The notes under the pieces: model-generated
What the model was told of the DNA's origin: nothing
What the model saw: only the letters and a program-made list of their open reading frames with translations
The model's database searches: none
Assembly: GCA_003326195.1 (NCBI GenBank)
Contig: LXQE01000149.1
Coordinates: 36,584 to 100,583, forward strand
From: Nostoc punctiforme NIES-2108
GTDB taxonomy: Bacteria > Cyanobacteriota > Cyanobacteriia > Cyanobacteriales > Nostocaceae
DNA: 64,000 nucleotides
Direction of reading: 5' to 3'
Position numbers and translations under genes: made by a program
In this document: positions 18,414 through 27,847 of the stretch, in pieces
How the letters are laid out: each line of letters begins with the position of its first letter
How positions within the stretch are numbered: the first letter of the stretch is position 1

Positions 18414-18890
18414 TTGCAGATGACAAACGAAGAATTATTGCAAATTATTGAACAAACTGCCAAGGAAAAGGAAACGGTGCTACACCTCGATAACAATCAA
18501 CTTAGCAGTCTGCCGCCAGAAATCAGCCAACTCTCCAACTTAACTTGGCTATCCCTCTATAACAATCAACTTAGCAGCCTGCCGCCAGAAATCTGCCAAC
18601 TCTCCAACTTGATAATTCTATTCCTCGATAACAATCCACAATTAAGCTCGCCGCCGCCTGAAATTGTTGAGCAGGGAACGGAGGCAATTTTGACCTATCT
18701 TCAAGCCAGGTTAGAAGCTAAAGGATAATATTTTTCTAAACTGCTGGTAGTTGGTGAAGGGAATGTGGGTAAAACATGATTAAGAGCGCTACACGATGAA
18801 GACTTTCACACCCACGAATCCACTACCCACAGCATTGAAATTAAATGGCTTTTAACAGCACCATTGCAGGGATTATCAAGGTATATTTGA
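18414..18890 (+). pseudogene. Decayed leucine-rich-repeat/Roc GTPase gene
   Basis: The first 104 codons encode leucine-rich repeats (HLDNNQLSSLPPEISQLSNL twice, slightly varied) and stop at TAA (18726-18728). The same frame continues with YFSKLLVVGEGNVGKT, the P-loop that opens a Roc GTPase domain, then meets TGA (18777-18779). It goes on with LRALHDEDFHTHESTTHSIE before a third stop at 18888. Two nonsense codons therefore interrupt what was an LRR-Roc (ROCO-type) protein, and everything after the first GTPase strand is gone. The 104-codon part could still be translated. Confidence 0.85.
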
Positions 18891-19022
18891 CTAGGATTAA
18901 GGTATTATAGCGATTATTATTTAGATACTATAAGCAGTAGGGGTTTACAGAAGTGTGCCTCTACGACTGACACGCCAGTTTAGCTAGAAATTAATATCTA
19001 CCGTTTTACGGGTATTAGAAAA

Positions 19023-19901
19023 ATGAAGTTTACAGACTGGGTGACTAGGGTGCTACTAATCTGGCTGATGTTCGCCACTCTAATTGTAGTGCTGCTAATT
19101 GGACGAGCAACAAAATTACACAACAATCCGACAACCTCCCGTGCAGCCAATCCACAGGTTACAGCTTTCAGTAAATATCCCCAGGCGCAATTTCAATCGG
19201 CGAAAGAGCCAGAGAAGAAATTTCAAAATGTTATCAAGTCCCCAGTCAAGACTAACCAGCCTGTAGCAAGGTACATAACCACTCAAGCTTTTGCACAGTA
19301 CAGACCTAATTATCAAGTTGTCTCAGTCGATCCAAGTAACTATGGTGAACGTTACACCCAAGATGTTAATGGCATTCCTCTCAGCAACCAACCAATTATT
19401 GTCATCCATGAAACTGGTTATTCAGCTTCTAGCGCCATCAATTTCTTTCAAGTAGCCCATAACGATGAAAGTGTGCAAGCAAGTTACCACGCTTTAATCA
19501 AGTTAGACGGAACGGTAGTTTATCTAGTACCCCCAGAAAAACGGGCTTTTGGTGCAGCTAACTCTGTGTTTGATGGTTCGCTAGGAGTGGAAACTGTGCA
19601 GACTAATCCGACTTTACCCGCGTCTGTGAATAATTTTGCTTATCACGTCTCTTTGGAAACACCGCCAGATAGTTATGACAGTGGCAGTCAACAAACCCAT
19701 AGCGGCTATACGGAAGCTCAATATAATTCTCTTGCTTGGTTAATTGCTCAAAGTCAAGTCCCAGACGATCGCATCACTACGCATCATTTAGTAGACCGTT
19801 CTGGTAAAAAAGTTGACCCGATAAATTTTGATGGGAATAAATTTCTCAGCTTGCTTAATACTTATCGTCAGGTTAGACCAGTCTATCGAGTTAGCAAATA
19901 A
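19023..19901 (+). CDS. N-acetylmuramoyl-L-alanine amidase (Amidase_2), membrane-anchored
   Basis: 292 residues. An N-terminal membrane segment (VLLIWLMFATLIVVLLIG, about 10-27) is followed by a Ser/Pro/Lys-rich spacer. From residue 115 an Amidase_2/PGRP-like domain follows, with zinc-ligand histidines in IVIHETGYSA, NNFAYHVSLE and ITTHHLVDRSG. It should cleave the bond between muramic acid and the stem peptide, acting in the periplasm. It is monocistronic. A transposable element lies 63 bp downstream. Confidence 0.88.
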   Translation: MKFTDWVTRVLLIWLMFATLIVVLLIGRATKLHNNPTTSRAANPQVTAFSKYPQAQFQSAKEPEKKFQNVIKSPVKTNQPVARYITTQAFAQYRPNYQVVSVDPSNYGERYTQDVNGIPLSNQPIIVIHETGYSASSAINFFQVAHNDESVQASYHALIKLDGTVVYLVPPEKRAFGAANSVFDGSLGVETVQTNPTLPASVNNFAYHVSLETPPDSYDSGSQQTHSGYTEAQYNSLAWLIAQSQVPDDRITTHHLVDRSGKKVDPINFDGNKFLSLLNTYRQVRPVYRVSK

Positions 19902-19964
19902 ATTATTCAATCTTGTGGGGTGGGCTGCCATATTTTGCCCTCACCCCCAGTCCCTCTCCCAAGT

Positions 19965-20120
19965 GCTACGGTGTATACACAACTCGAATTACCCCCCTTA
20001 ATCCCCCTTTATAAAGGGGGGAAACCGGAAATCCAGTTCCCTCCCCTTTATAAGGGGAGGGTTAGGGTGGGGTAAAACCCAGATTCATCAGGTATTTCAG
20101 ACTTGTGTATACACCGTAGC
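19965..20120. mobile_element. MITE, GCTACGGTGT-ended family, copy 2
   Basis: A 156-bp element with 16-bp perfect inverted ends, GCTACGGTGTATACAC (19965-19980) and its complement (20105-20120). It is flanked by TCCCAAGT on both sides (19957-19964 and 20121-20128). The inside again consists of C/G-run hairpins (CCCCCTTTATAAAGGGGG type). Same family as 12432-12582, here with better-preserved ends. Confidence 0.92.
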
Positions 20121-20283
20121 TCCCAAGTGTGGGAGAGGGGAGCAAATTCTCTAGTTCCTCTTCTCCCACATTTGGGAGAAGGGGTTAGGGGATAGGGCTA
20201 TCTTTAATTTTGAAGTGTTAACTTGCTCAAGAAGGCGCGATCGCGTCAAAATAAGAGTTAAGACGCTGTAATCTAACTTAACA

Positions 20284-21540
20284 ATGGCCATAACGCAGCT
20301 TGAGCAAATTTCCCCTCAACTAACACCGCCAAATGAGCGGGGATATGAATATGATTTGGTAATTGTCGGCGGTGGGATTATTGGGTTAACTCTAGCCTCT
20401 GCTTTAAAAGATTCTGGTTTGAGTGTCTTGCTTATTGAGGCAAAAGTGGCATCAGCGGCGGTAGCCAAGGGACAAGCTTATGCAGTTCACAAACTTTCGT
20501 CGCTGATTTATGAAGGTATTGGCGTTTGGGACAAAATGTTGCCGCAAATCGCCAAGTATTGCCAAGTCCGTCTTTCGGATGCCGATCATCCCAATGTGGT
20601 GGAATTTACCACAGATGATATAAATGCAGCAGAGTTGGGTTATGTGGCCGAACACCAAGCCCTCTTGCAGCCGTTGCAAGATTTTGTCCAAAACTGCCCA
20701 AATGTGACTTATCTGTGTCCGGCGGAAGTGGTAAATACGCAATACCAGCAAAATATAGTCGTCATAGATATTAAAGTTGCTGACCAACTAAGAACAGTTC
20801 GCAGCAAATTAGTTGTAGCAGCAGATGGATCGCGATCGCCAATTCGCCAAGCGGCTGGAATCAAAACCTCTGGCTGGAAATATTGGCAGTCTTGCATTGT
20901 GGCATTTGTCAAACCAGAAAAGCCCCACAATAACACCGCTTACGAAAGATTTTGGTCTAGCGGCCCCTTTGCGATTTTACCTTTACCGGGGAACCGTTGC
21001 CGCATTGTCTGGACAGCGCCCCATGAAGAAGCAAAAGCTTTGTGTGCTTTAAATGATGAGCAATTTTTGGCAGAACTAACCCGCCGCTATGGCGATCAGA
21101 TGGGGAAACTGGAATTACTAGGCGATCGCTTTGTTTTTCAGGTACAACTCATGCAAAGCGATCGCTACGTTCTCCCCCGACTGGCATTAATTGGTGATGC
21201 GGCGCACAATTGCCATCCCGTCGGCGGACAAGGTTTAAATTTGGGTATTCGGGATGCAGCGGCTTTGGCGCAAGTAATTCAAACAGCGCACAAAGCGGGT
21301 AAAGATATTGGCGATATTCAGATTCTCAAAGATTATGAACGCTGGCGCAAGCTAGAGAATCTGACAATTTTAGGTTTCACCGATTTGTTAGATCGGATGT
21401 TCTCTAATAATTTCTTCCCTGTAGTGGTGGTTCGTCGCTTGGGTTTATGGTTCTTGCAGCGAGTACCTGTATTAAAGGTGTTTATGCTGAAATTGATGAT
21501 TGGCTTGAAGGGGCGGACTCCAGAATTAGCAAAACGCTAA
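20284..21540 (+). CDS. FAD-dependent hydroxylase, UbiH/COQ6 family
   Basis: 418 residues. The Rossmann FAD motif is YDLVIVGGGIIGLTLASAL (25-43). The middle motif VVAADGSRSPIRQAAGI binds the pyrophosphate, and the C-terminal GDAAHNCHPVGGQGLNLGIRDA closes the FAD site. These are class A flavoprotein monooxygenases that hydroxylate aromatic rings. In cyanobacteria members of this group have been linked to quinone-type metabolism, but the substrate is not readable here. It has its own promoter region after the transposable element. Confidence 0.88.
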   Translation: MAITQLEQISPQLTPPNERGYEYDLVIVGGGIIGLTLASALKDSGLSVLLIEAKVASAAVAKGQAYAVHKLSSLIYEGIGVWDKMLPQIAKYCQVRLSDADHPNVVEFTTDDINAAELGYVAEHQALLQPLQDFVQNCPNVTYLCPAEVVNTQYQQNIVVIDIKVADQLRTVRSKLVVAADGSRSPIRQAAGIKTSGWKYWQSCIVAFVKPEKPHNNTAYERFWSSGPFAILPLPGNRCRIVWTAPHEEAKALCALNDEQFLAELTRRYGDQMGKLELLGDRFVFQVQLMQSDRYVLPRLALIGDAAHNCHPVGGQGLNLGIRDAAALAQVIQTAHKAGKDIGDIQILKDYERWRKLENLTILGFTDLLDRMFSNNFFPVVVVRRLGLWFLQRVPVLKVFMLKLMIGLKGRTPELAKR

Positions 21541-21728
21541 GGCTTGAGAATGTCATGGAAGAGGACAAGGGGAAAACCTCATAGACAAATCTATGGACTG
21601 CTGAGATATAACGATCGCGATCGCTGATACAGCCGATTTCAAAGCAAGTGAAGTACACAAAAATTCGCCTCAAAGCCAGGTATAAAGCCTGTTGGACTTC
21701 AGAATTCTGACTTCTGAATTCTGCTTTT

Positions 21729-23252
21729 TTAAATTTGCAAAAAGTTAGCGATCGCCTGCGGTAATGGCAGAATAATTACGATCAGCAAAGCCATTGCCAG
21801 TAATCCCCAAACGTCACGTTTGTTATCTAGTTCAGTGACATCATTCAGTGCAGGTTCATCAATCAACGGCATAAATAATAAGATAATCGCCCACACCAAA
21901 AATTCTTCCCTAACTAAAGAAAGTACCAGCAACAAAACGCGAGCAATTTGACCAATTACGATCGCAGTTCGTTGTCCAAACATCGCATGGACAATGTGAC
22001 CTCCATCTAATTGTCCCACAGGCATTAAATTTAAGGCTGTGACAATTAGTCCTAAGAAACCTGCTACTGCAACTGGATGCAAATCGAGGGCTGATTTTGC
22101 TGTTAACTCACTTCCCAAAGCTAACTTGGAGAGTATAGCCAGTAAAATTGAATACTTGGGATTGAGAGCATCAGGATTTAAAAGTCGGGTTTTTTCACTC
22201 AGGGAAACCACGTCAGAATGAGCCAAACCCCATATTAGTAATGGCAAGGTAATAACAAAACCTGCAATTGGCCCAGCGATACTAATATCAAATAAAGCTT
22301 TGCGGTTGGGAATGGGACTACGCATCTGAATAAATGCGCCAAATGTTCCCAAAAAGAAAGGCACGGGAATAAAGTAAGGCAAGGTCGAGCGAATCTTGTA
22401 GAATTTAGCTGTCAAATAATGCCCAAGTTCGTGAGTACCCAAAATAGCCATCAGTCCTAAAGCATAAGGCAATCCCTTAAATAGGACATCTGGGTTAGAT
22501 AGAAGCTTGAACAAAGATCTAATTTCCCAGATAGGCGGCAGAGTAACACCAGCATTTTCCAGTCCCACCAAGGTAGTAGTGATCAAAGTAGCTACTAGCA
22601 GCATCAGCGCTAATCCTGGACGAGTTAATCGTTCCTGCTTACGTCGTGGTGTATCTGTCTGTTTAGCAGCAGCTTGAGTGTTGGGAACCAGGACAAAGAA
22701 AGGTTTGCCATTGAAGCCTTCTTGAAAAATCAGCAAGAAGCGATCGCCAAATTGTGCTTCAATATTAGTTTTAATCTGCTGGTAAGCGTTGCTGGCTTTA
22801 GTTCGCAACTGACCCCGGCAAATCACAGATTGTGGACGATACTCAATATTTTGAACGTAGTATACAGACCAAGGAAAACAATTTCGCAGTTGGGTTTCTT
22901 CGGCTAGTTCAATGGGACGCACTATTGGTTCTGGGGTAGGCTGGATAGTCGGTTGTGATTCTGAGGCTGGGGTTTGGGCTTCGGTCTGTGTATCTCTTGG
23001 TACTTGACGCCCCCATTGAAACAACATCCAGTACAAGACTGTGCAGACAAATACCGACCACAGGATCAGCCCTGGCGGTGGAGGTTGTTTCGCCCCGTAG
23101 ATTAGCGTCCATCCACTCAACAGGAATGCTGGTGTCATTAAAACCAGCCACAACAACCATACTGGTGTGCGGGTAATGAGAGCAACGCTGCGCTGCACCA
23201 TTAGATAAGTAGCTAGCCCCAGCAGGAGGATAAACAGAAACCAAAATGCCAT
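21729..23252 (-). CDS. Site-2 protease family membrane metalloprotease
   Basis: 507 residues from the ATG at 23252, which has GAAGAG upstream; a TTG at 23336 would add 28 residues. N-terminal membrane segments are followed by a Pro-rich loop and a soluble region. The M50 core has the zinc motif GTHELGHYLTA and the second motif NLMPVGQLDGGHIVHA. At least seven hydrophobic segments are visible. The arrangement resembles cyanobacterial and plastid EGY-type proteases, which cleave substrates within the thylakoid or plasma membrane. It is transcribed divergently from the MBL-fold gene. Confidence 0.9.
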   Translation of the reverse strand: MAFWFLFILLLGLATYLMVQRSVALITRTPVWLLWLVLMTPAFLLSGWTLIYGAKQPPPPGLILWSVFVCTVLYWMLFQWGRQVPRDTQTEAQTPASESQPTIQPTPEPIVRPIELAEETQLRNCFPWSVYYVQNIEYRPQSVICRGQLRTKASNAYQQIKTNIEAQFGDRFLLIFQEGFNGKPFFVLVPNTQAAAKQTDTPRRKQERLTRPGLALMLLVATLITTTLVGLENAGVTLPPIWEIRSLFKLLSNPDVLFKGLPYALGLMAILGTHELGHYLTAKFYKIRSTLPYFIPVPFFLGTFGAFIQMRSPIPNRKALFDISIAGPIAGFVITLPLLIWGLAHSDVVSLSEKTRLLNPDALNPKYSILLAILSKLALGSELTAKSALDLHPVAVAGFLGLIVTALNLMPVGQLDGGHIVHAMFGQRTAIVIGQIARVLLLVLSLVREEFLVWAIILLFMPLIDEPALNDVTELDNKRDVWGLLAMALLIVIILPLPQAIANFLQI

Positions 23253-23446
23253 GTTCTCTTCACTTCTTTTGACAAAACGCCCCACCAGTAGCTTCAGCAC
23301 CATAGCATTAACTACAAGGCAGACCTCAAATCCCAATTTTTTTTCACAACGGTTAACAGTGCTGGTTAACGCTCAAGTTGCAATCCTTGAGAATTTCCAC
23401 ACTGTAATCAAATTGTCCACAACTCCTCAGTTTCGGTTCTTTGATT

Positions 23447-24199
23447 ATGTGCCCTTTACCTCAACAGCCAAGTCATACAACTAAGCCACCACGGGCTGTC
23501 TTCCCTGACGAAGTTCTGAGCGGAGGTTCTCTGCAATCGGACTTCGCACAAGAGAGCATTTTTGCCTTTCCACCCAATCGGGACACATTAGGGGGAACCT
23601 CTTATTTTATTGTAAGAAATGAAGGCAATATCCTCATAGATTGCCCTGCACTAGAAAAAACAAATCAAGATTTTTTGCGATGCCTCCGGCGGGCTACGCC
23701 TACGCATGGAGGCGTGCGTTGGCTATTTCTCACCCATCGCGGCGCTATTGGCAAGGCTGCTGAATTTCAGCAAGCCTTTGGCTGCGAGGTGCTGATTCAA
23801 GAGCAAGAAGCTTATTTATTACCAGGCTTAACAGTAACTACCTTTAAACAAGAATTTACTCTTGATGCTGCAACACAAGTAATTTGGACACCAGGGCATT
23901 CTCCCGGCTCATCTTGTCTATACTACAGCAAACTTGGAGGTATATTATTTTCTGGTCGCCATTTACTCCCTAACCAGCACGGTCAAGCAGTACCATTACG
24001 AACAGCTAAAACCTTTCACTGGCCAAGGCAAATTCAGAGCCTTCGATTATTGTTAGAACGTTTTACACCAGAAACTCTCCAGTATATTTGTCCTGGAGCT
24101 AATACAGGCTTTCTTAGAGGTAAGCGAGTCATAGATCGAGCTTATCAACACCTTGCCTCTCTGGATTTACCAACTTTGCTAGGGATACAACCCCTTTAG
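23447..24199 (+). CDS. MBL-fold protein lacking the HxHxDH motif
   Basis: 250 residues from the ATG at 23447. The metallo-beta-lactamase fold is recognisable from GGTSYFIVRNEGNILIDCPA, LFLTH, IWTPGHSPGSSCLYY and ILFSGRHLLP. The metal-binding motif that should read THxHxDHxG is instead LFLTHRGAIGKA, so the second His, the Asp and the third His are missing. The later His of TPGHSPGS is kept. It is therefore probably not a hydrolase. A 30-bp dispersed repeat sits in frame at 23677-23706 and encodes RCLRRATPTH. It shares the upstream region with the divergent site-2 protease gene. Confidence 0.8.
   Translation: MCPLPQQPSHTTKPPRAVFPDEVLSGGSLQSDFAQESIFAFPPNRDTLGGTSYFIVRNEGNILIDCPALEKTNQDFLRCLRRATPTHGGVRWLFLTHRGAIGKAAEFQQAFGCEVLIQEQEAYLLPGLTVTTFKQEFTLDAATQVIWTPGHSPGSSCLYYSKLGGILFSGRHLLPNQHGQAVPLRTAKTFHWPRQIQSLRLLLERFTPETLQYICPGANTGFLRGKRVIDRAYQHLASLDLPTLLGIQPL
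23677..23706 (+). repeat. 30-bp palindromic dispersed repeat inside the MBL-fold gene
   Basis: Begins GCGATGCCTCCGG and ends GCTACGCCTACGCA. It is identical over all 30 bp to the reverse-strand copy at 33415-33444. It is in frame and adds ten codons just before the position of the missing metal motif. Confidence 0.9.
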
Positions 24200-24289
24200 A
24201 GGTAGCAGGGCAGACACAGAGAAGAAAGCAATTCTTCACTGAAATATCTTGAGGTCTAATCAAGATTTAGGTTGAGCGTGAGTACAAGC

Positions 24290-26347
24290 CTACAACAACT
24301 CTGTGATGGAAAATAAGCGTTGTCGGTCTATTTGTTGAAGCTTGATTTTTTCAGTGTAAAAAGCCTGATAATAATATTGATAGCGCTCTGGTTCCGCTTC
24401 TGGATCGGTTTGTTGCCATAGTTCCAAAAAGTGACGATAGCGTTTTTCAAGCATCACTAAATCCATACAAGCGATCGCAGCTTGAACTACTTGCGGAGTC
24501 CGCAGTATTTCTTTTTGGTTTTTTTCATCCACATGAAATAAATGGGAAATTAACCCGATCTCGCTGTCAAATTCTAAGAACCGATCTTGGAGACGGGAAA
24601 TTAAATTTGGTAGATATGCAAAGTTTTGTGTCTCTCCATCACCGGATGAAATTTCTAAAATCTGTTGCCATAAAAATCGGTGATGGGAAAGGCTAAATTG
24701 CAAATCTCGCTCCTCTAGTTCGTCAACAATCATTTGACGCTGTTCGGGACAATGCAAGTAAATTCGTAGTAATAATGCCTCTGCGTGTTCTAAAAGGCTG
24801 CGTTCCGTCGGGAGTGGGGAGTTGGAAATGGAGAGTGGGGATTTGCCACCTCCCCATGCTTTCTTCGCTGATACGGGCTTAGAATATGTAGCCGCAGCCG
24901 GAGCAATTTGAGTTAGCAGATTTTCGACTCTTAGGGGTATAAGTCTGGTATCTCCTAAACTGAGTATTTCTGCACAGTAAGAAACGTAATAGTTGCGTGT
25001 ATCGCTGTTAGCTATTTTTTTAAGTAATTTGACTAATTGCTGAGTTACTTGCTGAAAATCAGTAGCCTGTTTTAAGTCGCGATTTTGAATAATTTGCTGA
25101 ATCTGCCAGTCTAACCAAAGTGGAGCGGTTTCCAAAAGTTCTTTCCGCTCAGACGGAGATAATTCATCTATACGATATCGAGATTTTTTTAGGGTAGACA
25201 GCCTTTTAATTGAAGCTGCTAGAGCTTGATATTCTTCGGGATTATGCGTGTTCAGAAATTCATCAGCATCTTTGCCATTGGGTAAATTGAGAATCTTTAG
25301 CTGAACTTCGCCTTTGTATGCCAGTTCAGCAATTTCACCAATCGCCCGTTCGGTTGCATTGGTTCCAGCTTTATCAGCATCAAAGTTGAGTACTAATTGT
25401 TTCGATTCGGTGTAGCGTAATACTAGCCGTACTTGTTCTAAGCTTAAAGCTGTGCCAAGTGAGGCGATGGCGTTATTGATACCAGCAGCGTGGAGAGCGA
25501 TCGCATCAAAATATCCCTCTACCACTATGGCTTGATCGAGTTGAGAAATCCCATCTTTGGCTTGATCGAGGGCAAATAATGTTTTACCTTTACTAAAAAG
25601 TTCGGTTTCGGGTGAATTCAGATATTTAGGCTGTTCATCAGTCAGAGTTCTACCACCAAAGGCAATGACGCGTCCTTGGACATCGCGGATGGGAATCATC
25701 AAGCGATCGCGAAATACATCATAATACCCACCCCCTTCTCGGCGTGGCTTAATCAATCCCGCTTTTTCCAGTATTTGCACTGGGTAATGTTTATCTTCCA
25801 CTAGATAACGATAGAGAGTTTCCCAACCTGCGGGAGCATAACCTAAACCAAATTGCTGTATAGTTTCTTCTTTAAGTTGGCGGTTAGATTGCAAATATTG
25901 AAGTGCCTTTTGTCCTTGGGATTGTCTCAAGGCGTGTTGATAAAACTGTGCTGAAGAAGCCAGAACTTCATATAACTGCTCGCGCAAAGATAGCTGACGC
26001 TGTAATTCTTGGCGTTGTTCGGGTTCGAGAGTTTGCACAGGTACTTGGTAACGCCGTGCTAAATCCAGTACCACATCAGCAAAAGAACGCTTTCCCAACT
26101 CCATGACAAACTTAATGGCATTTCCTCCGGCTTGACAGCCAAAGCAATAGTACATTTGCTTGGTTTGACTAACAGTGAAACTGGGAGATTTCTCATCATG
26201 GAAGGGGCACAAACCGACAAAATCCTTTCCTCGTTTGCGTAAAACTACGTATTCCGAGACGACATCTACAATATCAGCCCGTAGTTTAACTTCCTCAATT
26301 GTGTCTGGGTGCAAGCGGGGGATTTGCATGGCTTTGTTATTAGTCAT
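24290..26347 (-). CDS. dnaG: DNA primase DnaG
   Basis: 685 residues. The zinc-binding domain (LCPFHDEKSPSF and MYYCFGCQAGGNA), the RNA polymerase domain with TOPRIM (AIVVEGYFDAIALH, LNFDADKAG), and a C-terminal helicase-binding region are present. It makes RNA primers for replication with DnaB. Met1 lies within a heptamer repeat; Met7 (26329, MQIPRLHPDT) is a plausible alternative start. Near residue 510 a linker GGGKSPLSISNSPLP is encoded by a GGGGAGT-rich dispersed repeat (about 24825-24860), an in-frame acquisition between the core and the C-terminal domain. Confidence 0.95.
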   Translation of the reverse strand: MTNNKAMQIPRLHPDTIEEVKLRADIVDVVSEYVVLRKRGKDFVGLCPFHDEKSPSFTVSQTKQMYYCFGCQAGGNAIKFVMELGKRSFADVVLDLARRYQVPVQTLEPEQRQELQRQLSLREQLYEVLASSAQFYQHALRQSQGQKALQYLQSNRQLKEETIQQFGLGYAPAGWETLYRYLVEDKHYPVQILEKAGLIKPRREGGGYYDVFRDRLMIPIRDVQGRVIAFGGRTLTDEQPKYLNSPETELFSKGKTLFALDQAKDGISQLDQAIVVEGYFDAIALHAAGINNAIASLGTALSLEQVRLVLRYTESKQLVLNFDADKAGTNATERAIGEIAELAYKGEVQLKILNLPNGKDADEFLNTHNPEEYQALAASIKRLSTLKKSRYRIDELSPSERKELLETAPLWLDWQIQQIIQNRDLKQATDFQQVTQQLVKLLKKIANSDTRNYYVSYCAEILSLGDTRLIPLRVENLLTQIAPAAATYSKPVSAKKAWGGGKSPLSISNSPLPTERSLLEHAEALLLRIYLHCPEQRQMIVDELEERDLQFSLSHHRFLWQQILEISSGDGETQNFAYLPNLISRLQDRFLEFDSEIGLISHLFHVDEKNQKEILRTPQVVQAAIACMDLVMLEKRYRHFLELWQQTDPEAEPERYQYYYQAFYTEKIKLQQIDRQRLFSITELL

Positions 26348-26368
26348 TGGTCATTGGTCATTGGTCAT
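26343..26368. repeat. Heptameric tandem repeat at the dnaG start
   Basis: Three to four units of CATTGGT. The repeat abuts the dnaG start codon, so its usual ribosome-binding site region is made of repeat sequence. Confidence 0.8.
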
Positions 26369-26494
26369 GAACTTTGGAGAAATACCAAAGGACAAATGAC
26401 TTTAGACTTCTGATAGCTATTATATTCTTGTTGCCAAACCAAGAATGATGTATACAATTGCTTAGACTTAATTTTATCAGAGGAAATACTGAAA

Positions 26495-27847
26495 ATGGGG
26501 CGTATTTTTATATCAGCAGCTCATGGAGGCAAAGAAGCGGGAGGAATAGATCAAGGTGCGATCGCAGGTGGTACGAGTGAAGCAAAAGAAATGATTCTGC
26601 TGCGGGATTTGATTGTCACGGAACTAAGGGCGCGGAGTTTGGAAATTTTAGCGGTTCCTGATGACTTGAGTGCCGCCCAAACTATCTCCTGGATCAATTC
26701 TCGCGGCCGCCGGGGTGATGTCGCCCTAGAAATTGCAGCTAATGCGGCTAACAGCCCTTCTGTGCGTGGGGCTAGCGTTTTCTACATTGCTAATAATAGC
26801 GATCGCAAGAGCAATGCCGAACAGCTACTAGTGGGATTGTTGCGCCGCGTACCCCAATTACCGAATCGGGGAGTCAAGCCAGATACAGATAGTGGATTGG
26901 GTAGTTTAGCATTCTGTCGTCAGACAACGCTGCCAGCTTTGGTAATGCAAGTAGGGTTTCTCAGCAATCCAGAAGATCGGGCTTTGCTGCAAACTCGTCG
27001 CCGCGATTTTGCTTTGGGAATTGTCGATGGATTGGTAACTTGGAGTCGTGTAATTGACCCCACTCCTGGAACTCCGACAGAAGCAAATTATCCGCCAATT
27101 AATATCAATATTAATGGGCAAAGTTACACAGAACAAGGAGTGCTAGTTAATGGTAATGCTTACATCCCCATTGATTTAGTAGACCTTTTACGAATTGACC
27201 TTTCAAAAGCAGCTAATGTCAATAAAATTACCTATCACAAAATAGTTTATGTTAAAGCGATCGAACTACGAGATTTTAATGTTGCAGTTAATTGGGATGC
27301 GGCAACGCGTACTGTTAGCTTACGCTCGAATTTAGCGGTTTGCCCTGGTCAATTTTCGCGGGTAATGTCGAACGGTAATACTTCTGAAATACAGTTACAA
27401 TTATTCCTCAGAAACAATAATGAAAATGCCTTAACAAAGTTTCCTGACATCCCCAAACTTTATCGGGAAGAAGCAGGTATAGAAGGAGTGAACTATGATA
27501 TTGCCTTTTGCCAAATGTGTGTAGAAACTGGATTTTTACGGTTTGGTGGCGATATTAGACCTGAGCAAAATAACTTTGCAGGCTTAGGTGCGATCGGTGG
27601 CGGTTCGGAGGCTGCATCTTTTCCAAGTGCCAGGATTGGAGTCAGGGCGCACATCCAACATTTGAAAGCTTACGCCAGTTTAGAACCTTTGGTACAAGAA
27701 GTCGTAGATCCAAGGTTTCGTTTTGTCACACGCGGGATTGCGCCATTAATCGATCAGCTATCAGGGCGGTGGTCAGCAGATTTGGATTATGGTACGAAGA
27801 TTTCAGCAATGCTCAAACGATTATATGAATCAGCAGGACTTCTTTGA
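26495..27847 (+). CDS. N-acetylmuramoyl-L-alanine amidase with C-terminal glucosaminidase domain
   Basis: 450 residues with two peptidoglycan-cleaving domains. Residues 1-190 form an Amidase_3 fold (IFISAAHGG, ALEIAANAA, VMQVGFLSN). The second zinc-ligand segment lacks its usual His-x-Asn, so activity of this half is uncertain. Residues 200-280 resemble a copper-amine-oxidase-like N-terminal domain (VLVNGNAYIPIDLVDLL). Residues 305-450 are a mannosyl-glycoprotein glucosaminidase domain (YDIAFCQMCVETGFLRFGG, QNNFAGLGAIGGG). No signal peptide is visible. It should hydrolyse both peptide and glycan parts of the wall. Confidence 0.85.
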   Translation: MGRIFISAAHGGKEAGGIDQGAIAGGTSEAKEMILLRDLIVTELRARSLEILAVPDDLSAAQTISWINSRGRRGDVALEIAANAANSPSVRGASVFYIANNSDRKSNAEQLLVGLLRRVPQLPNRGVKPDTDSGLGSLAFCRQTTLPALVMQVGFLSNPEDRALLQTRRRDFALGIVDGLVTWSRVIDPTPGTPTEANYPPINININGQSYTEQGVLVNGNAYIPIDLVDLLRIDLSKAANVNKITYHKIVYVKAIELRDFNVAVNWDAATRTVSLRSNLAVCPGQFSRVMSNGNTSEIQLQLFLRNNNENALTKFPDIPKLYREEAGIEGVNYDIAFCQMCVETGFLRFGGDIRPEQNNFAGLGAIGGGSEAASFPSARIGVRAHIQHLKAYASLEPLVQEVVDPRFRFVTRGIAPLIDQLSGRWSADLDYGTKISAMLKRLYESAGLL

